NCBI RefSeq assembly: GCF_001625215.2
Contig: NC_030382.2
Coordinates: 48,077,364 to 48,141,363 of the forward strand
Direction: 5' to 3'
DNA length: 64,000 nt
From: Daucus carota subsp. sativus
Lineage: Eukaryota; Streptophyta; Magnoliopsida; Apiales; Apiaceae
Each line of letters opens with the position of its first letter. Within the stretch, counting starts at the first letter, position 1. The position numbers and the translations under genes were made by a program. The notes below the pieces were generated by a model that saw nothing but the letters and a program-made list of their open reading frames with translations, was not told the DNA's origin and did no database searches. This document shows, piece after piece, positions 35,464-47,121 of this stretch.

Positions 35464-35999
35464 TAGAGACGGCAAAATATGGTTTTGGTTTGGTTTTGGT
35501 TCTTATAAAATGGATTTGGTTTGGATAAATGAACCAAAATTATTTTCAAACCATATATTAATAAATGTGGTTATGGTTTTAGTTTGAATTATGGGTAACT
35601 AGTTTAGTAAGTAAAAATAAGTATTATATAATGAACAAAAATTGACAATATAATGAATACTAAATATAACAATAGTGTGTTTGAGTGTGTGAGTTGGTGT
35701 AGTGGTTCAAGCTTTTGGCTTCTCCAAGTAAGATCATGAGTTCGAATCATGAGATGTGCATGTGTGGTAACTAGCAAAACAAAAGAAAGAAAAGGAAAAG
35801 AACATAATAGTGTGTGGAGAGTTATAAAAAATATTAAAAATGAGACAAAATGTGGTTAGATCCATATTTTGTGAGAAATGTGAGACTAAAAACCAAACCA
35901 AATCCATTTTTCTAAGTGTGATTTCAAATGGATCCAAATCCACAATTTTGGTTTGATTTGGATTGGTTTAATGGTTTTGCAACCATATTGCCAACTCTA
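35464..35999. mobile_element. hAT-like MITE hosting a SINE
   Basis: Ends TAGAGACGGCAAAATATGG ... CCATATTGCCAACTCTA are imperfect inverted repeats of a type seen in hAT elements. The flanks cctgaacg and cctgaaaa could be an 8-bp target duplication with two mismatches. Subterminal 'ggttttggtttggtttt' is mirrored on the right side. A SINE is inserted near the middle. Confidence 0.7.
35681..35805 (+). mobile_element. tRNA-derived SINE
   Basis: A pol III A box (TGGTGTAGTGG, near 35695) and B box (GAGTTCGAATC, near 35748) are spaced as in tRNA genes. An A-rich tail (aaaacaaaagaaagaaaagg) follows. The 125-bp unit is bracketed by a perfect 10-bp duplication, AATAGTGTGT, at 35671-35680 and 35806-35815. 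Confidence 0.85.
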
Positions 36000-36323
36000 C
36001 CTGAAAATAACTCATAGTACTTCTTTACAATTTTTTTTATTACCCGACACCATTTTAAAATGCATAAAAAAACATATTTCATAATTTTTTGTGAATTTTT
36101 AATTTTTTTATAAAAATTTAGATACTAAATATTTATTAAAATAAAAAAAATGAAAATAATTTATCAAATTATTATGTTTTATGAAAATATTAAAATGCGT
36201 GTCGAGTCGTGTCCTCCAATTTAAATAATTGAGGGGACCGATGGAGGAATATATGGCTTCAATTATTGACTGGGTTAAGCTTACTTTTTAAAGTCTAACA
36301 TCTCAGGTAATTTGTTCTTAAAA

Positions 36324-37071
36324 TCTATTATATATCTAATAGAACAAGTGTGAGTAATTTAATTCGTTGAGACGAAACTACCCTTGCTCACAATACATAT
36401 ATATTCATAAATAATGAGGCTATTATTGACTTTTTATTTTAACAAATTTATTAGACATTAATGTCTCTTCATTAATATACATTAATTACTTTATAATTAA
36501 AACTCCAATATACATATAAGTATATAATATTTATAATTATGATTTAATAAACATGATCATTATTTGAAATTAATTTAATATTATATATGTTAAAACAATA
36601 TATAATCATTTTTAAACTTTAAATTTTCCCCATAAATTTTGTAATTTTTTATATCCTGGCTGATTTTCAAGCTATTAATCAAATCTCTTACCAATCTATT
36701 ATATTATATATCTAATAGAACAAGTGTGAGTAATTTAATTCGTTGAGACGAAACTACCCTTGCTCACAATACATATATATTCATAAATAGTGAGGCTATT
36801 ATTGACTTTTTATTTTAACAAATTTATTAGACATTAATGTATCTTCATTAATATACATTAATTACTTTATAATTAAAACTCCAATATACATATAAGTATA
36901 TAATATTTATAATTATGATTTAATAAACATGATCATTATTTGAAATTAATTTAATATTATATATGTTAAAACAATATATAATCATTTTTAAACTTTAAAT
37001 TTTCCCCATAAATTTTGTAATTTTTTATATCCTGGCTGATTTTCAAGCTATTAATCAAATCTCTTACCAAT
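36324..37071 (+). repeat. Tandem duplication of the Helitron 5' end
   Basis: Units 36324-36694 and 36695-37071 are about 99% identical. The differences I saw are a few substitutions (for example aataatgagg/aatagtgagg) and 6 extra bases near the second start. Each unit begins A|TCTATTATAT. Confidence 0.9.
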
Positions 37072-37179
37072 TAGACATCGATTTAACCGGATTTTACCAA
37101 ATCGGATCAAAATCTGTCCGATTATCGATTATTCCGTTAATTCGGCTGATTTTTAGAATTTAATTATTATGATTTAATA

Positions 37180-37225
37180 ATATATATATATACACACACA
37201 CACACTCTAATATATACATATATAT

Positions 37226-37258
<33 letters not shown>

Positions 37259-37262
37259 TATA
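37180..37262. repeat. Compound microsatellite (TA)n(CA)n(CATA)n
   Basis: Runs of TA, CA and ATAC/CATA dinucleotide and tetranucleotide repeats inside the Helitron. Confidence 0.9.
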
Positions 37263-37652
37263 TTAGAATGATTATAAATAATATATAACTATATGACAAA
37301 GACTCTAATTCGGCAAGAACCTCATTTTTTTAAAACAAATTTTCAATAATTTTAGGTGAGTGGTATTTTAATTATATAATAAAAAATTTAAATAGTGTAT
37401 ATTTTTTGTAATTATATTTTAATAAATATTATTATAGTGAGGATATGTGTACATATATACATCAGCATAGGAAGTGACTTCTTACTTAAAAAAAAGTGGA
37501 CTATTAGTGAGAAGTAAGTCTAGACTTTAAGTTTATTAAAGTGTTTGAAAGAAAGTAGAAGTCCCGATAAAAAGATGGAATTTTCGGTTTCTTATATGTG
37601 CTTTTAACTTTTTACACAAACGGGTCAATAAAAGTAGAAACTAACTTTCTTA

Positions 37653-38036
37653 GAGCATCTCCAAGAGCCTCCTTGTTGGCTCCTAAATATAATATAAAAA
37701 ATGTGGCTCTTAGCAATTTAGAACAAAGTTAAGAGTGTGAACTCCAACAATACTCTTTACATCTCTTCTCTATTTCATATTTTATTCATATATTGGGCTC
37801 CACTACAACAAAAAAGAGAGTGAAAGATGGAGGTGAATTGGATGGAAAGATTTTTTTATTGTAAAAAAATAAGTTAGGAGTCATGCGGTAGCTCTTAACT
37901 TTGAGGAGAGAGGAGAGAGAAACAAGAGGCTCTTAAGATTTAAGAGTCATTTAAGAGTCTCTTGGAACAACATTTTTCCTCTCCCTCCTCAAATCTCAAG
38001 TTAGGAGCCTAAATGAAGAGGCTCTTGGAGATGCTC
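37653..38036. mobile_element. MITE with GAGCATCTCCAAGAG ends
   Basis: Terminal inverted repeats GAGCATCTCCAAGAGCC ... GGCTCTTGGAGATGCTC, with TTA on both sides (37650-37652, 38037-38039). It is nested in the Helitron. Shares end style with 41580-42188 and 44908-45283. Confidence 0.85.
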
Positions 38037-38946
38037 TTAGAAAAGGAAGCCGGAGGCAGGAACAACCTAACATACACATGATATTACTTCAAATACAAAC
38101 AAATATTACATTTAAATTACGTTTATAACACAAATAATCTTAATTTGAAAAAGATGAACAAAAAAATATGAGATATATTGAAAAAATAATTTAAAACAAC
38201 CCGTGCTTTGCACGGGTTAAAAAGCTAGTTATTAGGAAAACAGGATTGAAGCTCAAAATTTATCACCACTACATCGTTTTTCCTGGTGCAACAAATCTGG
38301 CCTAAATCAAACGCATTTACTACCGGTATAAACGCCTTTAAGACAAATGACAGTCTTAATATAGGAGCACTACATTTTGGTTAAACCGTGAACACTGTTT
38401 GAACTATGTGATACAGCTTCTTTACTACTACTAATATGTACTTCAAACTCTGGAACTAGAAGGACTTTGGGCCACTTTAATGCAGCATATATCTTGCAAT
38501 TTAAGCTCAATAATGGAGCAAATTCCAAATGCAATCTATCCATACATTACACTCAAGTGTGAAGGGAAAGAATAATCCATATATTTTAGGGTTCCTGACA
38601 TACGTTAAGAATTACTTATATAATATACTGATTTTTAGGAAGGATTATATAATATACTGGTTTTGGACAGTTGGACGATATATTATATATGTATCTAACG
38701 AGCAGAATTATAATTTTTTTTTGTAATGTTTAGTGTTTTTCTTCGTATGATATGTAACTTGAATAATAAGAGGAAGGGGGAAAGTGATGCAACTGCAATT
38801 GTGGAAGTCATCAGTCACTAGTCACTGATTTGAATTTCAAAGTACAAAGTCCAAATAAGCGTTTTCCAAAGAGCTAAGCAATGAAGGGCCAAGAAATGGC
38901 TAGCTACCACTGAAGAAAGCAAGTCCTCATTCCCTTGATCAGAAGA

Positions 38947-39119
38947 GATAAGGCAACCTCTCTCATGCCACGTGTCACCTCGATAAGAGTGTTTAATGAT
39001 AAGGCAACCAATCCAAATTGCTCACACTGTGTGGTCAGAAAAAATCTGATCTTTAGGAGGTGAATTTGGAACCATTGGATCAGCAAGTTAAACGATAGTG
39101 ATGAAATGCCTATATATTA
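38947..39119 (+). promoter_or_regulatory. RbcS1 light-responsive promoter
   Basis: I-boxes GATAAGG at 38947-38953 and 38998-39004 and GATAAGA at 38982-38988 surround a G-box CACGTG at 38969-38974. A TATATATTA box is at 39111-39119. I-box/G-box clusters are the known light-response module of RbcS promoters. Compared with RbcS2 and RbcS3 this copy lacks about 40 bp ('gctaccatgttgcc..') and about 50 bp of leader. Confidence 0.85.
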
Positions 39120-39150
39120 GTAGAAGAACAAGAAGAGAGTATTCGTAGTC

Positions 39151-40239
39151 ATGGCTTCTTCAATGATATCATCAGTAGCACCGGTCACCCGTGCCTCCCC
39201 TGCTCAGGCTAGCATGGTCGCGCCTTTCACCGGCCTCAAGTCCATCGCATCATTCCCCGTCACCCGAAAGCTCGAGAATGACATTACCTCTATTACCAGC
39301 AATGGAGGAAGAGTTCAATGCATGAAGGTATATATCTATACTACTTAATACTCATATATATAGTATGTGCTCATGCGGATCTAGTATAACATGACAGAAC
39401 ATTCTTAATTACTTATTGCTCTCAAAGTAGCATAGCTTTGGAATTTTCCTTGGATATGTGAATAATTTACAAAAATTATGATTCACAGAAATCATGTGTG
39501 TGTCAATGTGTGAGGACCTAAGCATTCGCCCCTGAAGTGAAGTAGATTTTAATTCAATAATGAAATTGAATTGTACCTTAATTAGCTTGCTCTCAGTGAG
39601 ACAGTAACCCCACTCACAGTCTCACTAAATAGTCGGTAATGTATATTCTTATAAAGACATGGTCACGTTCTTCAAATTTTGCAATGCAATACTGTTTCTA
39701 AAAAAAGTATCAAGGAGAACACACCTTGGTTCTGAAAGTGAATAAGAAATTAGTTAGCTAACATATGTGAATGGTGCAAGCGCAGGTATGGCCACCAATT
39801 AACATGAAGAAGTTCGAGACACTCTCGTACCTTCCTCCTCTCACCACCGAACAATTGGCAAAGGAGGTCGACTACCTTCTCCGTTCCGGATGGGTTCCTT
39901 GTCTGGAATTCGAGTTGGAGGTAACCACTTTCTTCCTACACATTTTTCATGTTCTCTGTTACATGTTTCTTGACATTGCTGATGACAATTGTGTGTTAAA
40001 CCGAAATGTAGCACGGTTTCGTGTACCGTGAGCACAACAAATCCCCCGGATACTATGACGGACGATACTGGGTTATGTGGAAGCTTCCCATGTTCGGGTG
40101 CACCGACTCATCGCAGGTGTTGAAGGAGCTTGATGAGTGCGTCAAGGAGTACCCCCAGGCCTACGTCCGTATCATCGGATTCGACAACGTTCGCCAAGTC
40201 CAGTGCATCAGTTTCATTGCTCACCAGCCAGAATGCTGA
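39151..40239 (+). CDS. RbcS: Rubisco small subunit, copy 1
   Basis: Exons 39151-39327, 39786-39920 and 40012-40239 encode 179 residues. A transit peptide of about 57 residues ([20 protein letters not shown] ...) ends at [12 protein letters not shown], the usual cleavage site. The mature chain carries the family motifs [41 protein letters not shown] and [14 protein letters not shown]. It assembles with the plastid-encoded large subunit in the chloroplast stroma. Intron positions match other dicot RbcS genes. The mature protein is identical to copies 2 and 3; the transit peptide has one difference (AQASMV against AQANMV). Confidence 0.97.
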
Positions 40240-40774
40240 TCAATCTGTCTGTTGATTTCATATATTTATCTATCTTGTTCGGCTCATATATAAACTTCTT
40301 GCAATTTCATTTCATTCCTTTCAGTTTTAAATTTCTCACTTGTATCTCCAACACAAGGAAATTTGAACTATAGAGGATTATATGTAGCGACTGTTGGTGA
40401 TTATATATATCTACTTGTTTGTTTTCCCTGCACCTTCTAAATACTTGCATCATATGCTTTCATGTCGTGATGTACTTTTTTATATATCTCCGATTCTCCA
40501 TGCAGTAATTAAGCGTGCACTGCATCAAAATAACAAGAAACCATCTACAAGGAGCTTTAGTCTTTAGATGAACAAAACGAATACTTTCATAACTGCATAT
40601 ACCAAAACGGCAAAACATGTATTAGAATTCCAACAAAGCTGATAAGCTTCAACAAAATTGCAACATCTGCTAATGCTACAAGAAACCTATACAGATGGAC
40701 GCAATCAAAATCTTAAAGTAAGCATATATACAAACATTGTGTACTTTACTTATTAGTACTATATCTCTCTAACT

Positions 40775-41154
40775 GGGAACCCGTTTGTCTGAGCTTATGG
40801 CTTATGATTTATCGTGACTTATTACTTAACGTGATTTATTTGATAAGCTGAGAGTTTAAAATGTCTGTTTGGTAATTTTGACGTATTAATGACTTATGAG
40901 TTATTAAAAATACAATAACAACAATAAAAGTGATTTATGAGTAATTTATAACTTAGGAGTAATTTTTTTCAAAAAAAAAATTCAATAAAATTAGCCACTG
41001 AAAAAAGTATCTCAAATTAACTTCTGGCTTTAAATCAGCTTCTAGCTTATTTCTGATTTTAAGCCGACTTCTGACTTATTACACAAACAGACATTTTTCA
41101 GCTTAAAGTCAGAGATAACTTAAAGTCCGGGCTTTAAGCCCAGACAAACAAGCT
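40775..41154. mobile_element. MITE with CCGTTTGTCTGAGCTTA ends
   Basis: Left end ACCCGTTTGTCTGAGCTTA and right end TAAGCCCAGACAAACAAGC are inverted repeats. The paralogous site in unit 3 (about 55165-55180, 'ctcaaactagttggc') lacks it, so it inserted after the duplication. Confidence 0.8.
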
Positions 41155-41155
41155 C

Positions 41156-41293
41156 TAGGTGGCAAGCTCTGGATCTTCTTAGTTAGTTGAGTTAATTAGT
41201 TGGGAATGTTGTTAATGTGTTTGATAATCCAACCTCCCCTCCCAAATCCACCGTCGCCTCTTCTTTTCTCATCTTTTTAGCCTTCTTTTTCAA
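41156..41293 (-). pseudogene. Remnant of the small gene copied from the 55.2-55.5 kb type
   Basis: Matches the 3' flank and the first codons of the gene at 55204-55533 but lacks about 190 bp between 'gtttgata.tccaa' and 'atccaacct'. The deletion ends share a short 'tccaa' match. On the right it is cut at 'cttctttttcaaattt' and fused to sequence paralogous to 34687 onward. Confidence 0.8.
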
Positions 41294-41579
41294 ATTTAAC
41301 AGAGCTTGAATGATACTCGCGACCACACTTTCGCACTCCAGTCAACTTCGGAATGTTTGCTTTTGCGCAATTATTGTACTGCTTCCCTCCATTTATCTAC
41401 CTTTAACGTATTTTTAATATTTAAATTAGAAAATTTAATAAATTTCTTAAATAACGAAGCATATTATCTTACTTGCATGAAGGTAAATCATACGTTCTTG
41501 TAAATTTAATGGTATAATTTAGAAATTGGAGTTTAGAAGTACTAGAGTCATGTATTTTACCTGATGGTCTCGTATGTAA

Positions 41580-42188
41580 GAGCAACTCTAATGGGGTGCC
41601 AAAAAGAGTGTCAAAGTGCCATGTGGCATGACGTGGCATGACACTCTTGTTGACTCTCCATTGGAATGGAAGGGGTGTCAAGTAAAGTTGTCAATTTTTG
41701 GCACCCTCCTAAAATGAAAAGAAGTGTATATATCACCCTAAAGCATATAGTTCCCTATCTTTTTATACTTATATTTGTATTTTGTTTGGTTTATATAAAA
41801 AAAATTATATTGTACAATTATGTGGCAACTTTGGTTGCCAACCATTGGAGCAAATTTTTACAAATAAAGAGAGAGAAGATAAAATAATACTACCTCCATC
41901 CCAAATTAGATGTCCCCGTTGACTTTGTTCACGTAACTTTAGGTGCATTGACCGTCTACTTCCGAAATTTATTTTTTTATTTTTTCTTTTATAAATGAAA
42001 ATTTCATATTTTAATTTTTATTTGCAAAAATAAAATTTTAAAAATGATTTACGTATCTATGCGGTTAATTAACCTTAAATTGTGTGCTCAAAGTCAACAG
42101 AGTCATCTAATTTGGAATGGAGGGAGTAATACTTTTGATGATGTGTCATTTTAAGCAACTTTAGTTGGCACCCCCATTGGAGATGCTT
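41580..42188. mobile_element. MITE with GAGCAACTCTAATGG ends, interrupted
   Basis: Ends GAGCAACTCTAATGGGGTGCC ... GGCACCCCCATTGGAGATGCTT are inverted repeats and TAA flanks both sides. Paralogous sites in unit 1 (about 34968, 'cgtatcgtaactg') and unit 3 (about 50777) have a single TAA and no element. A Stowaway copy is inserted inside. Confidence 0.88.
41890..42126. mobile_element. Stowaway-like MITE, nested
   Basis: CTACCTCCATCCCAAATTAG ... CTAATTTGGAATGGAGGGAG are inverted repeats with TA on both sides. It lies inside the element at 41580-42188. Confidence 0.82.
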
Positions 42189-43756
42189 TAACTGTGTTTA
42201 CACGTGGGTTTTGCTGCTTACAGAGTTACAGTTACAGCTCATATAACATACTCCCGCCATTTCACATGTGACTTCATCTTTTGACTAGGGTTTTGATATC
42301 CCAGCTTGCATGATTTGTGTCCATCGGTTGCTCAGCTGAGACGATCTTAGTGCTATCTTATCGAACACTCCGTGAATCGGAGTTAGTCAGTGGAAAATCA
42401 TGGATTAATCAGATAATCGGAGATTAATCGGTCCAATAATCGGAGTCAATTTAATATTTTTTTAATATATTATAAATTTATAATTTTATATAATCAAAAT
42501 AGCAAATATTTTTATACCTCAAACTAGGACTTTAAAATGATCTGGGCGATAATGAGTACCCATCTCCTCAAGTATCGGATCATATTATTTTTAGTTTGCC
42601 CAGATTTGGGTCTGAGATTATTTTATTCGGATATAAACCGATCCCGGATATTTGAGATCCAGATCTAAACCGAATATGATCCAATATCGTATTTTCTACT
42701 TTTTAATCGGGTAGTTTATGATCCGTTAAATATGAGCCTGATATGATCCACTAATATTAAATATCATTATTATTTCAATTATTCAAATAATTATTATTTA
42801 ATCTAAGTAAACATACTATTATAAATTATAATAATTTAAATTAAAACTTATAATTATATGTTGGTATATATATATATTTGAAGATATTTAGCATTATCAC
42901 ATTAAATAAATCATATTTTACGAAGATATAAACTTAAATAAGATATTAAAATTTTATAAAATGATGACTATTTAATTACAAATGTGATGTATTTAAAATA
43001 TAATATGTACATTAGTTCGAATCGAATATGAACCTTGATTCATATTCGGGTATTTGGGCAGGATCATATTATGAATAATTACATGAGACCGAATCTGAGC
43101 GGGTATAACTGTGCTCATATCCGGGATCATATATTATACGGGCTTAATTTTTCCGCCAGATTTGGATCGTTTCCAAACGGATATGAGACATTTATCATAT
43201 TTTCGAGCCGGATTTAAGTCTAGACACCGTATAATCCATATCGATTTACAGCCTACCTCAAACAAATACACACACATGTATATATATTAGCACAAACAAA
43301 AATATATATTTGTAAGTATTTTACATAATTCCACGACATAATTTAATAAAAAATTGTATCTTTATACATAATTATATTTCCAAGTACAATTTTTCATAAT
43401 CGTTAAAACTGTAATTGAATAATTTTCATATTTTTTTGAATTTTTTATAAATTTGAACTAATAGTTTTTAATAAAAAATAAAAATTAATTTTTTAAATAT
43501 TGGACCAAATTTTGACCAATTTTGCCGACTTTTGACCGATTTTACCAACTTTTAACCGATTTTTACCGACTTTTTAAAAAAACAGTTTTTTACCCGATTA
43601 ACGATTAATCGAGAAGTTTTTTGTCTGAATAGCGATTAATCCCTAACTAATCGCAGACTTTTAGGACACTGCTTCCCGTATTTAATCCGAAATTGATGAG
43701 ACATTTATTCCCACAAGAAACAATAGATATCATGATGAGAAAATGTCAACAAAATA
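42189..43756. other. Duplicated intergenic DNA, no gene seen
   Basis: The first 180 bp are paralogous to 34970-35140. A large insert at about 42370-43670 ('gaatcggagttagtcag' ... 'taatcgcagacttttag') separates it from the next paralogous stretch. This insert holds inverted 'gattaatcg'-type motifs and repeated 'gatccgg'-like words; probably an unclassified transposon. Confidence 0.5.
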
Positions 43757-44006
43757 CTCCCTCCGTTTTAATTTACATGTCCACTTTGTAAAAAAAGTTA
43801 TGTTTCAAATTACTTGTCCACTTCAACTTTCAATGCAAAATCATATTTCCAAAGTCAATTATACTCCACATATCTCGTATTTATATTTCCTACATCAATC
43901 TCACTCCACATGTTATGGTCATTTAATAGAATTAATTTGTGAACAACCACTTTTCTTAAACTGTGTGATTTTTTGAAAGTGGACATCTATTTTGAAACGG
44001 AGGGAG
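43757..44006. mobile_element. Stowaway-like MITE (250 bp)
   Basis: CTCCCTCCGTTTTAATTTAC ... TTGAAACGGAGGGAG with TA on both sides. Confidence 0.82.
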
Positions 44007-44063
44007 TACAATTTATACCGAGAATCGCAAGGAGTATTTTAATAAATATGCCGATCTTAATTA

Positions 44064-44368
44064 CTCCCTTTGTCCCTCTTTATCTCTCCACTTTGGAAGT
44101 AAAAATTTGTCCCTATTTATCTGTCCATTTATACTTTTAAAACTAATTTAATGATAGTTTTTCAAATATATCTCCATAATTTCAATTTTCAAGACTTGAC
44201 TTATTTAAAACTTAGTTGAATTCATGTTTTCAAGACATAAAGTAGGGGTATTCCACCATTTTCAAGATATTAATTAGAGGTATTTAATAAAAAAGTTTAT
44301 ACAATTAATTATTCCTTGGTATGTGTTTTTTTTTCTCAAAATGGACAGATAAAAAGGGACGGAGGGAG
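44064..44368 (-). mobile_element. Stowaway-like MITE, 304 bp family, inverted copy
   Basis: Reverse complement of the family at 1800-2103 and 6564-6867, with TA at each end. Confidence 0.87.
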
Positions 44369-44907
44369 TAACTTATAGACACAACGTGCAGAAGAATCCT
44401 AAAATCTAAAAACACCACATTTTCTAGTGTCTTGCACATATTTTAGGTTCTGTAAATAGAATTTTGAGCAAAATCCCCTTAATACATAATTGAATAAAGA
44501 CCCCTCCTAGAGATCAACTCTGCCGGCGGAACTAGGGAAGAAACCTTAGTTCAGTCATAAAGATTTATTTTTATTTTTTTCAGATTTTTTTATTTGATCT
44601 CTGGGAAATAACAGTGAAGCAATAACATATTTATTATGCAAATTTTAATTCCAGATACGATTCCTGTCATTGACTAACAGGCCAAAGTCATTTTCTTAAT
44701 GGGCTCTATTTTCTTGACCAAAATCATTTTGTTTCCCCTACTATCTTCCCTAAGCCCATGTATTTAAATTTCAATTACGCCCAACCACTAGCCCAGAGTA
44801 GTTGGGCCATAAGTTAACCGTCCAACGTCAAAATGAATCATAGGTTAATTGATTTTTATTCATAAAAACTGTATGTACGTGAATCCAGGGCAGAGGACGG
44901 AAGATAA

Positions 44908-45283
44908 GAGCAAGTCCAACAGCTGCCCTATTTAGTGTCCTAAGTCATAATATAGGGCATTTGATGAAAAAACTTGATCCAACAATGTCCTAGTGATGCC
45001 CTATATCACTAGGACAACCCATTCAAGCCCTATTTTTGAGGCACTCTCTCTCCTTGCCTTATCTCATATTTTATAATAAATTCTTACCAACACTCTCTTT
45101 CTCTCTCTATTTTATATTATGTTTTAATGATGAAAGAGAACTTTTAATAATAAAATATTAAACATATAGTGAAAATAAGGCACATTGTTGGAGTTGAAGT
45201 TAGTATAATATGTCCTAGACTACTAGGACATAATTTTTTATATTACATTTTGGGTTCAAACTAGGACACTGTTGGACTTGCTC
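44908..45283. mobile_element. MITE with GAGCAAGTCCAACAG ends
   Basis: GAGCAAGTCCAACAG ... CTGTTGGACTTGCTC are perfect inverted repeats flanked by TAA on both sides. Unit 3 has no such element at the matching point (about 51355). Confidence 0.87.
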
Positions 45284-45439
45284 TAAGTACATAACTCATT
45301 ATTTGGGTTATGGGACTCATTATTTGAGACACTGTTGGAATTATAGTCTGGGTTACTTGTTAAAGTCTAACATCACAAGTTATTGTTCTTAAAATTATTA
45401 GGAAACCAGGATTGAAGCTCAAAATTATCACCACTACAT

Positions 45440-45696
45440 CCTCCTTTCTTCGTCCCTTTTTACTTGTCACATTGTTATTTTTGTTGGTCAAATTGACTAA
45501 CTTTTGACCAAAGATTAATTACTACTCTTTCAATATTTTGAAAAAATAAAAATTATATCTTAAAGTAGATTAAAAGTTATTTCCGATAACATATTTTTTT
45601 TTTTCAATTGATAAAATATTAATAAATTTCAGTCAAATTTTGGTCAATTTGACCTGCACAAAACCAAATGTGACAACGAAAATAGGACGGATGGAG
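45440..45696. mobile_element. Stowaway-like MITE, degenerate
   Basis: Right end GGACGGATGGAG followed by TA; left end CTCCTTTCTTCGTCCC. The paralogous sites in unit 1 (about 38272) and unit 3 (about 52203) read 'ccactaca..tttttc.tggtgcaac' without it. Confidence 0.7.
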
Positions 45697-45786
45697 TATT
45701 TCGTGGTGAAACAAATTTGGCCTAAATGACAGTCTTAGGGGGTGTTTATACCGTTATAAACGCCTTAAGACAAAATGACTGTCTTA

Positions 45787-46021
45787 GGGGGTGTTTGTTT
45801 CCGGCTTAAAAGTGGTTTATAAGTCAGAAGCACTTATTCGTATTGTTTGTAAAAGTCAAGAAGCATTTATAAAAAGCTAGGAATGCTAACTTTTGTTTTA
45901 AGGCTTCCGTTTCTTTCCCAAACACTTTAAGCACTTATAAGTCTTAACTTGGTTTTAACTTCTACTCCACTTTTTTATTTCAATCAAGAATCACTTATTT
46001 TAAACTCACCCAAACGGCCCC
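45787..46021. mobile_element. Tourist/PIF-like MITE
   Basis: GGGGGTGTTTG ... CCCAAACGGCCCC are inverted ends with TTA on both sides. Same family as 11881-12128. Confidence 0.82.
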
Positions 46022-46096
46022 TTAATATGGGATTACTACATTTTGGACCACGAACACTGTTTGAACTATGTGATATAGTTTCTTTACTAAGCCGTA

Positions 46097-46376
46097 CTCC
46101 TTCAGTCCCATCCATTTCTTTACACTTTCCTCTTTTGGATGTCCCACCCAATTCTATACATTTCAAAACTTACCAAAAATAGTCAATGAGTCCCACCACT
46201 TCTACATTTTTCTTTCCTTTTCACATTACTTTAACTCCACTATCTTCTTTTTATACATTAAAAATCGATGGATCCACCACTTTACCTACTTTTCTCCCTC
46301 TTTTCCACTACTTTATACATATTTTTTAACCTCCGTGCCCAACCCATTCGATAAGAAATGGGTGGGACGGAGGGAG
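46097..46376. mobile_element. Stowaway-like MITE (280 bp)
   Basis: CTCCTTCAGTCCCATCC ... GGTGGGACGGAGGGAG with TA on both sides. It lies about 1 kb upstream of RbcS2. Confidence 0.8.
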
Positions 46377-46829
46377 TACTACAAACTCTAGAACTGGAAG
46401 GACTATGGGCCACTTAAATGCAGCATATATCTTGCAATTTGAGCAAAATAATGGAGCAAATTCCGAATGCAATCTATCCATACATTACACTCAAGTGTGA
46501 ACTAAGGGAAAGAACAATCCGTATATTTTAAGGATTCTAGTTCCTGGCATGTGTATGATTTTGTTGGATGATAAATGCATCCAACGGCATGATTATAACA
46601 AAAATTCCTCATGTCAGAATGTTTTATTTTTCTGCATATGATATGAAACTTGAATAATAAGAGGAAGGGGGAAAGTGATGCAACTGCAATTGAAGAAGTC
46701 AGTAGTCACTTATTTAAATTTCAAAGTACAAAGCCCAAATAAGCAATTTCCAAAGAGCTAAGCAATGAAGGGCCAAGAAATGGCTAGCTACTGCTAAAGA
46801 AAGCAAGTCCTCATTCCTTGATCAGAAGA

Positions 46830-47042
46830 GATAAGGCAACCGCTCTCATGCCACGTGTCAACTCAATAAGAGTGTTTAATGATAAGGCAACCAATCCAAA
46901 TTGCTCACACTGTGTGGCTACCATGTTGCCTTGTCAACTTCACTGTAATTCAATGGTCAGAAAAATTCTGAACTTTAGGAGGTGAATTGGGAACCATTGG
47001 ATCAGCAGGTTAAACGATAATGAGATGAAATGCCTATATATT
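46830..47042 (+). promoter_or_regulatory. RbcS2 light-responsive promoter
   Basis: I-boxes GATAAGG at 46830-46836 and 46881-46887, G-box CACGTG at 46852-46857 and a TATATATT box at 47035-47042. As far as I can compare by eye, 46650-47345 is essentially identical to 52660-53350 at RbcS3. Confidence 0.87.
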
Positions 47043-47121
47043 GGATAGGTGAAGGAACAGAAGCAAGCCTCTCAAACACAAGAGAAGAAAGTAAAAGAAC
47101 AAGAAGAGAGTATTAGTACTC

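Larger units (their letters stand above)
36324..38228 (+). mobile_element. Helitron (non-autonomous), 1,905 bp
   Basis: Starts TCTATTATATATC and ends with the hairpin AACCCGTGC-TTT-GCACGGGTT, a short spacer and CTAG, inserted between A and T. The paralogous sites upstream of RbcS2 (about 45392-45408, 'ttcttaaaattattagg') and RbcS3 (about 52151) lack it and read straight through. This gives both ends exactly. No Rep/helicase is encoded. The 5' end is present twice in tandem, and a MITE (37653-38036) sits inside. Confidence 0.92.

Noticed and set aside
35681-35760. A functional tRNA gene
   Set aside because: Only A and B box-like elements are kept; there is no acceptor stem pairing, and an A-rich tail with a 10-bp target duplication shows a SINE.
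39841-40035. Minus-strand open frame repeated in all three RbcS genes
   Set aside because: It is antisense to RbcS exon 2 and intron 2 and is conserved only because the coding strand is.
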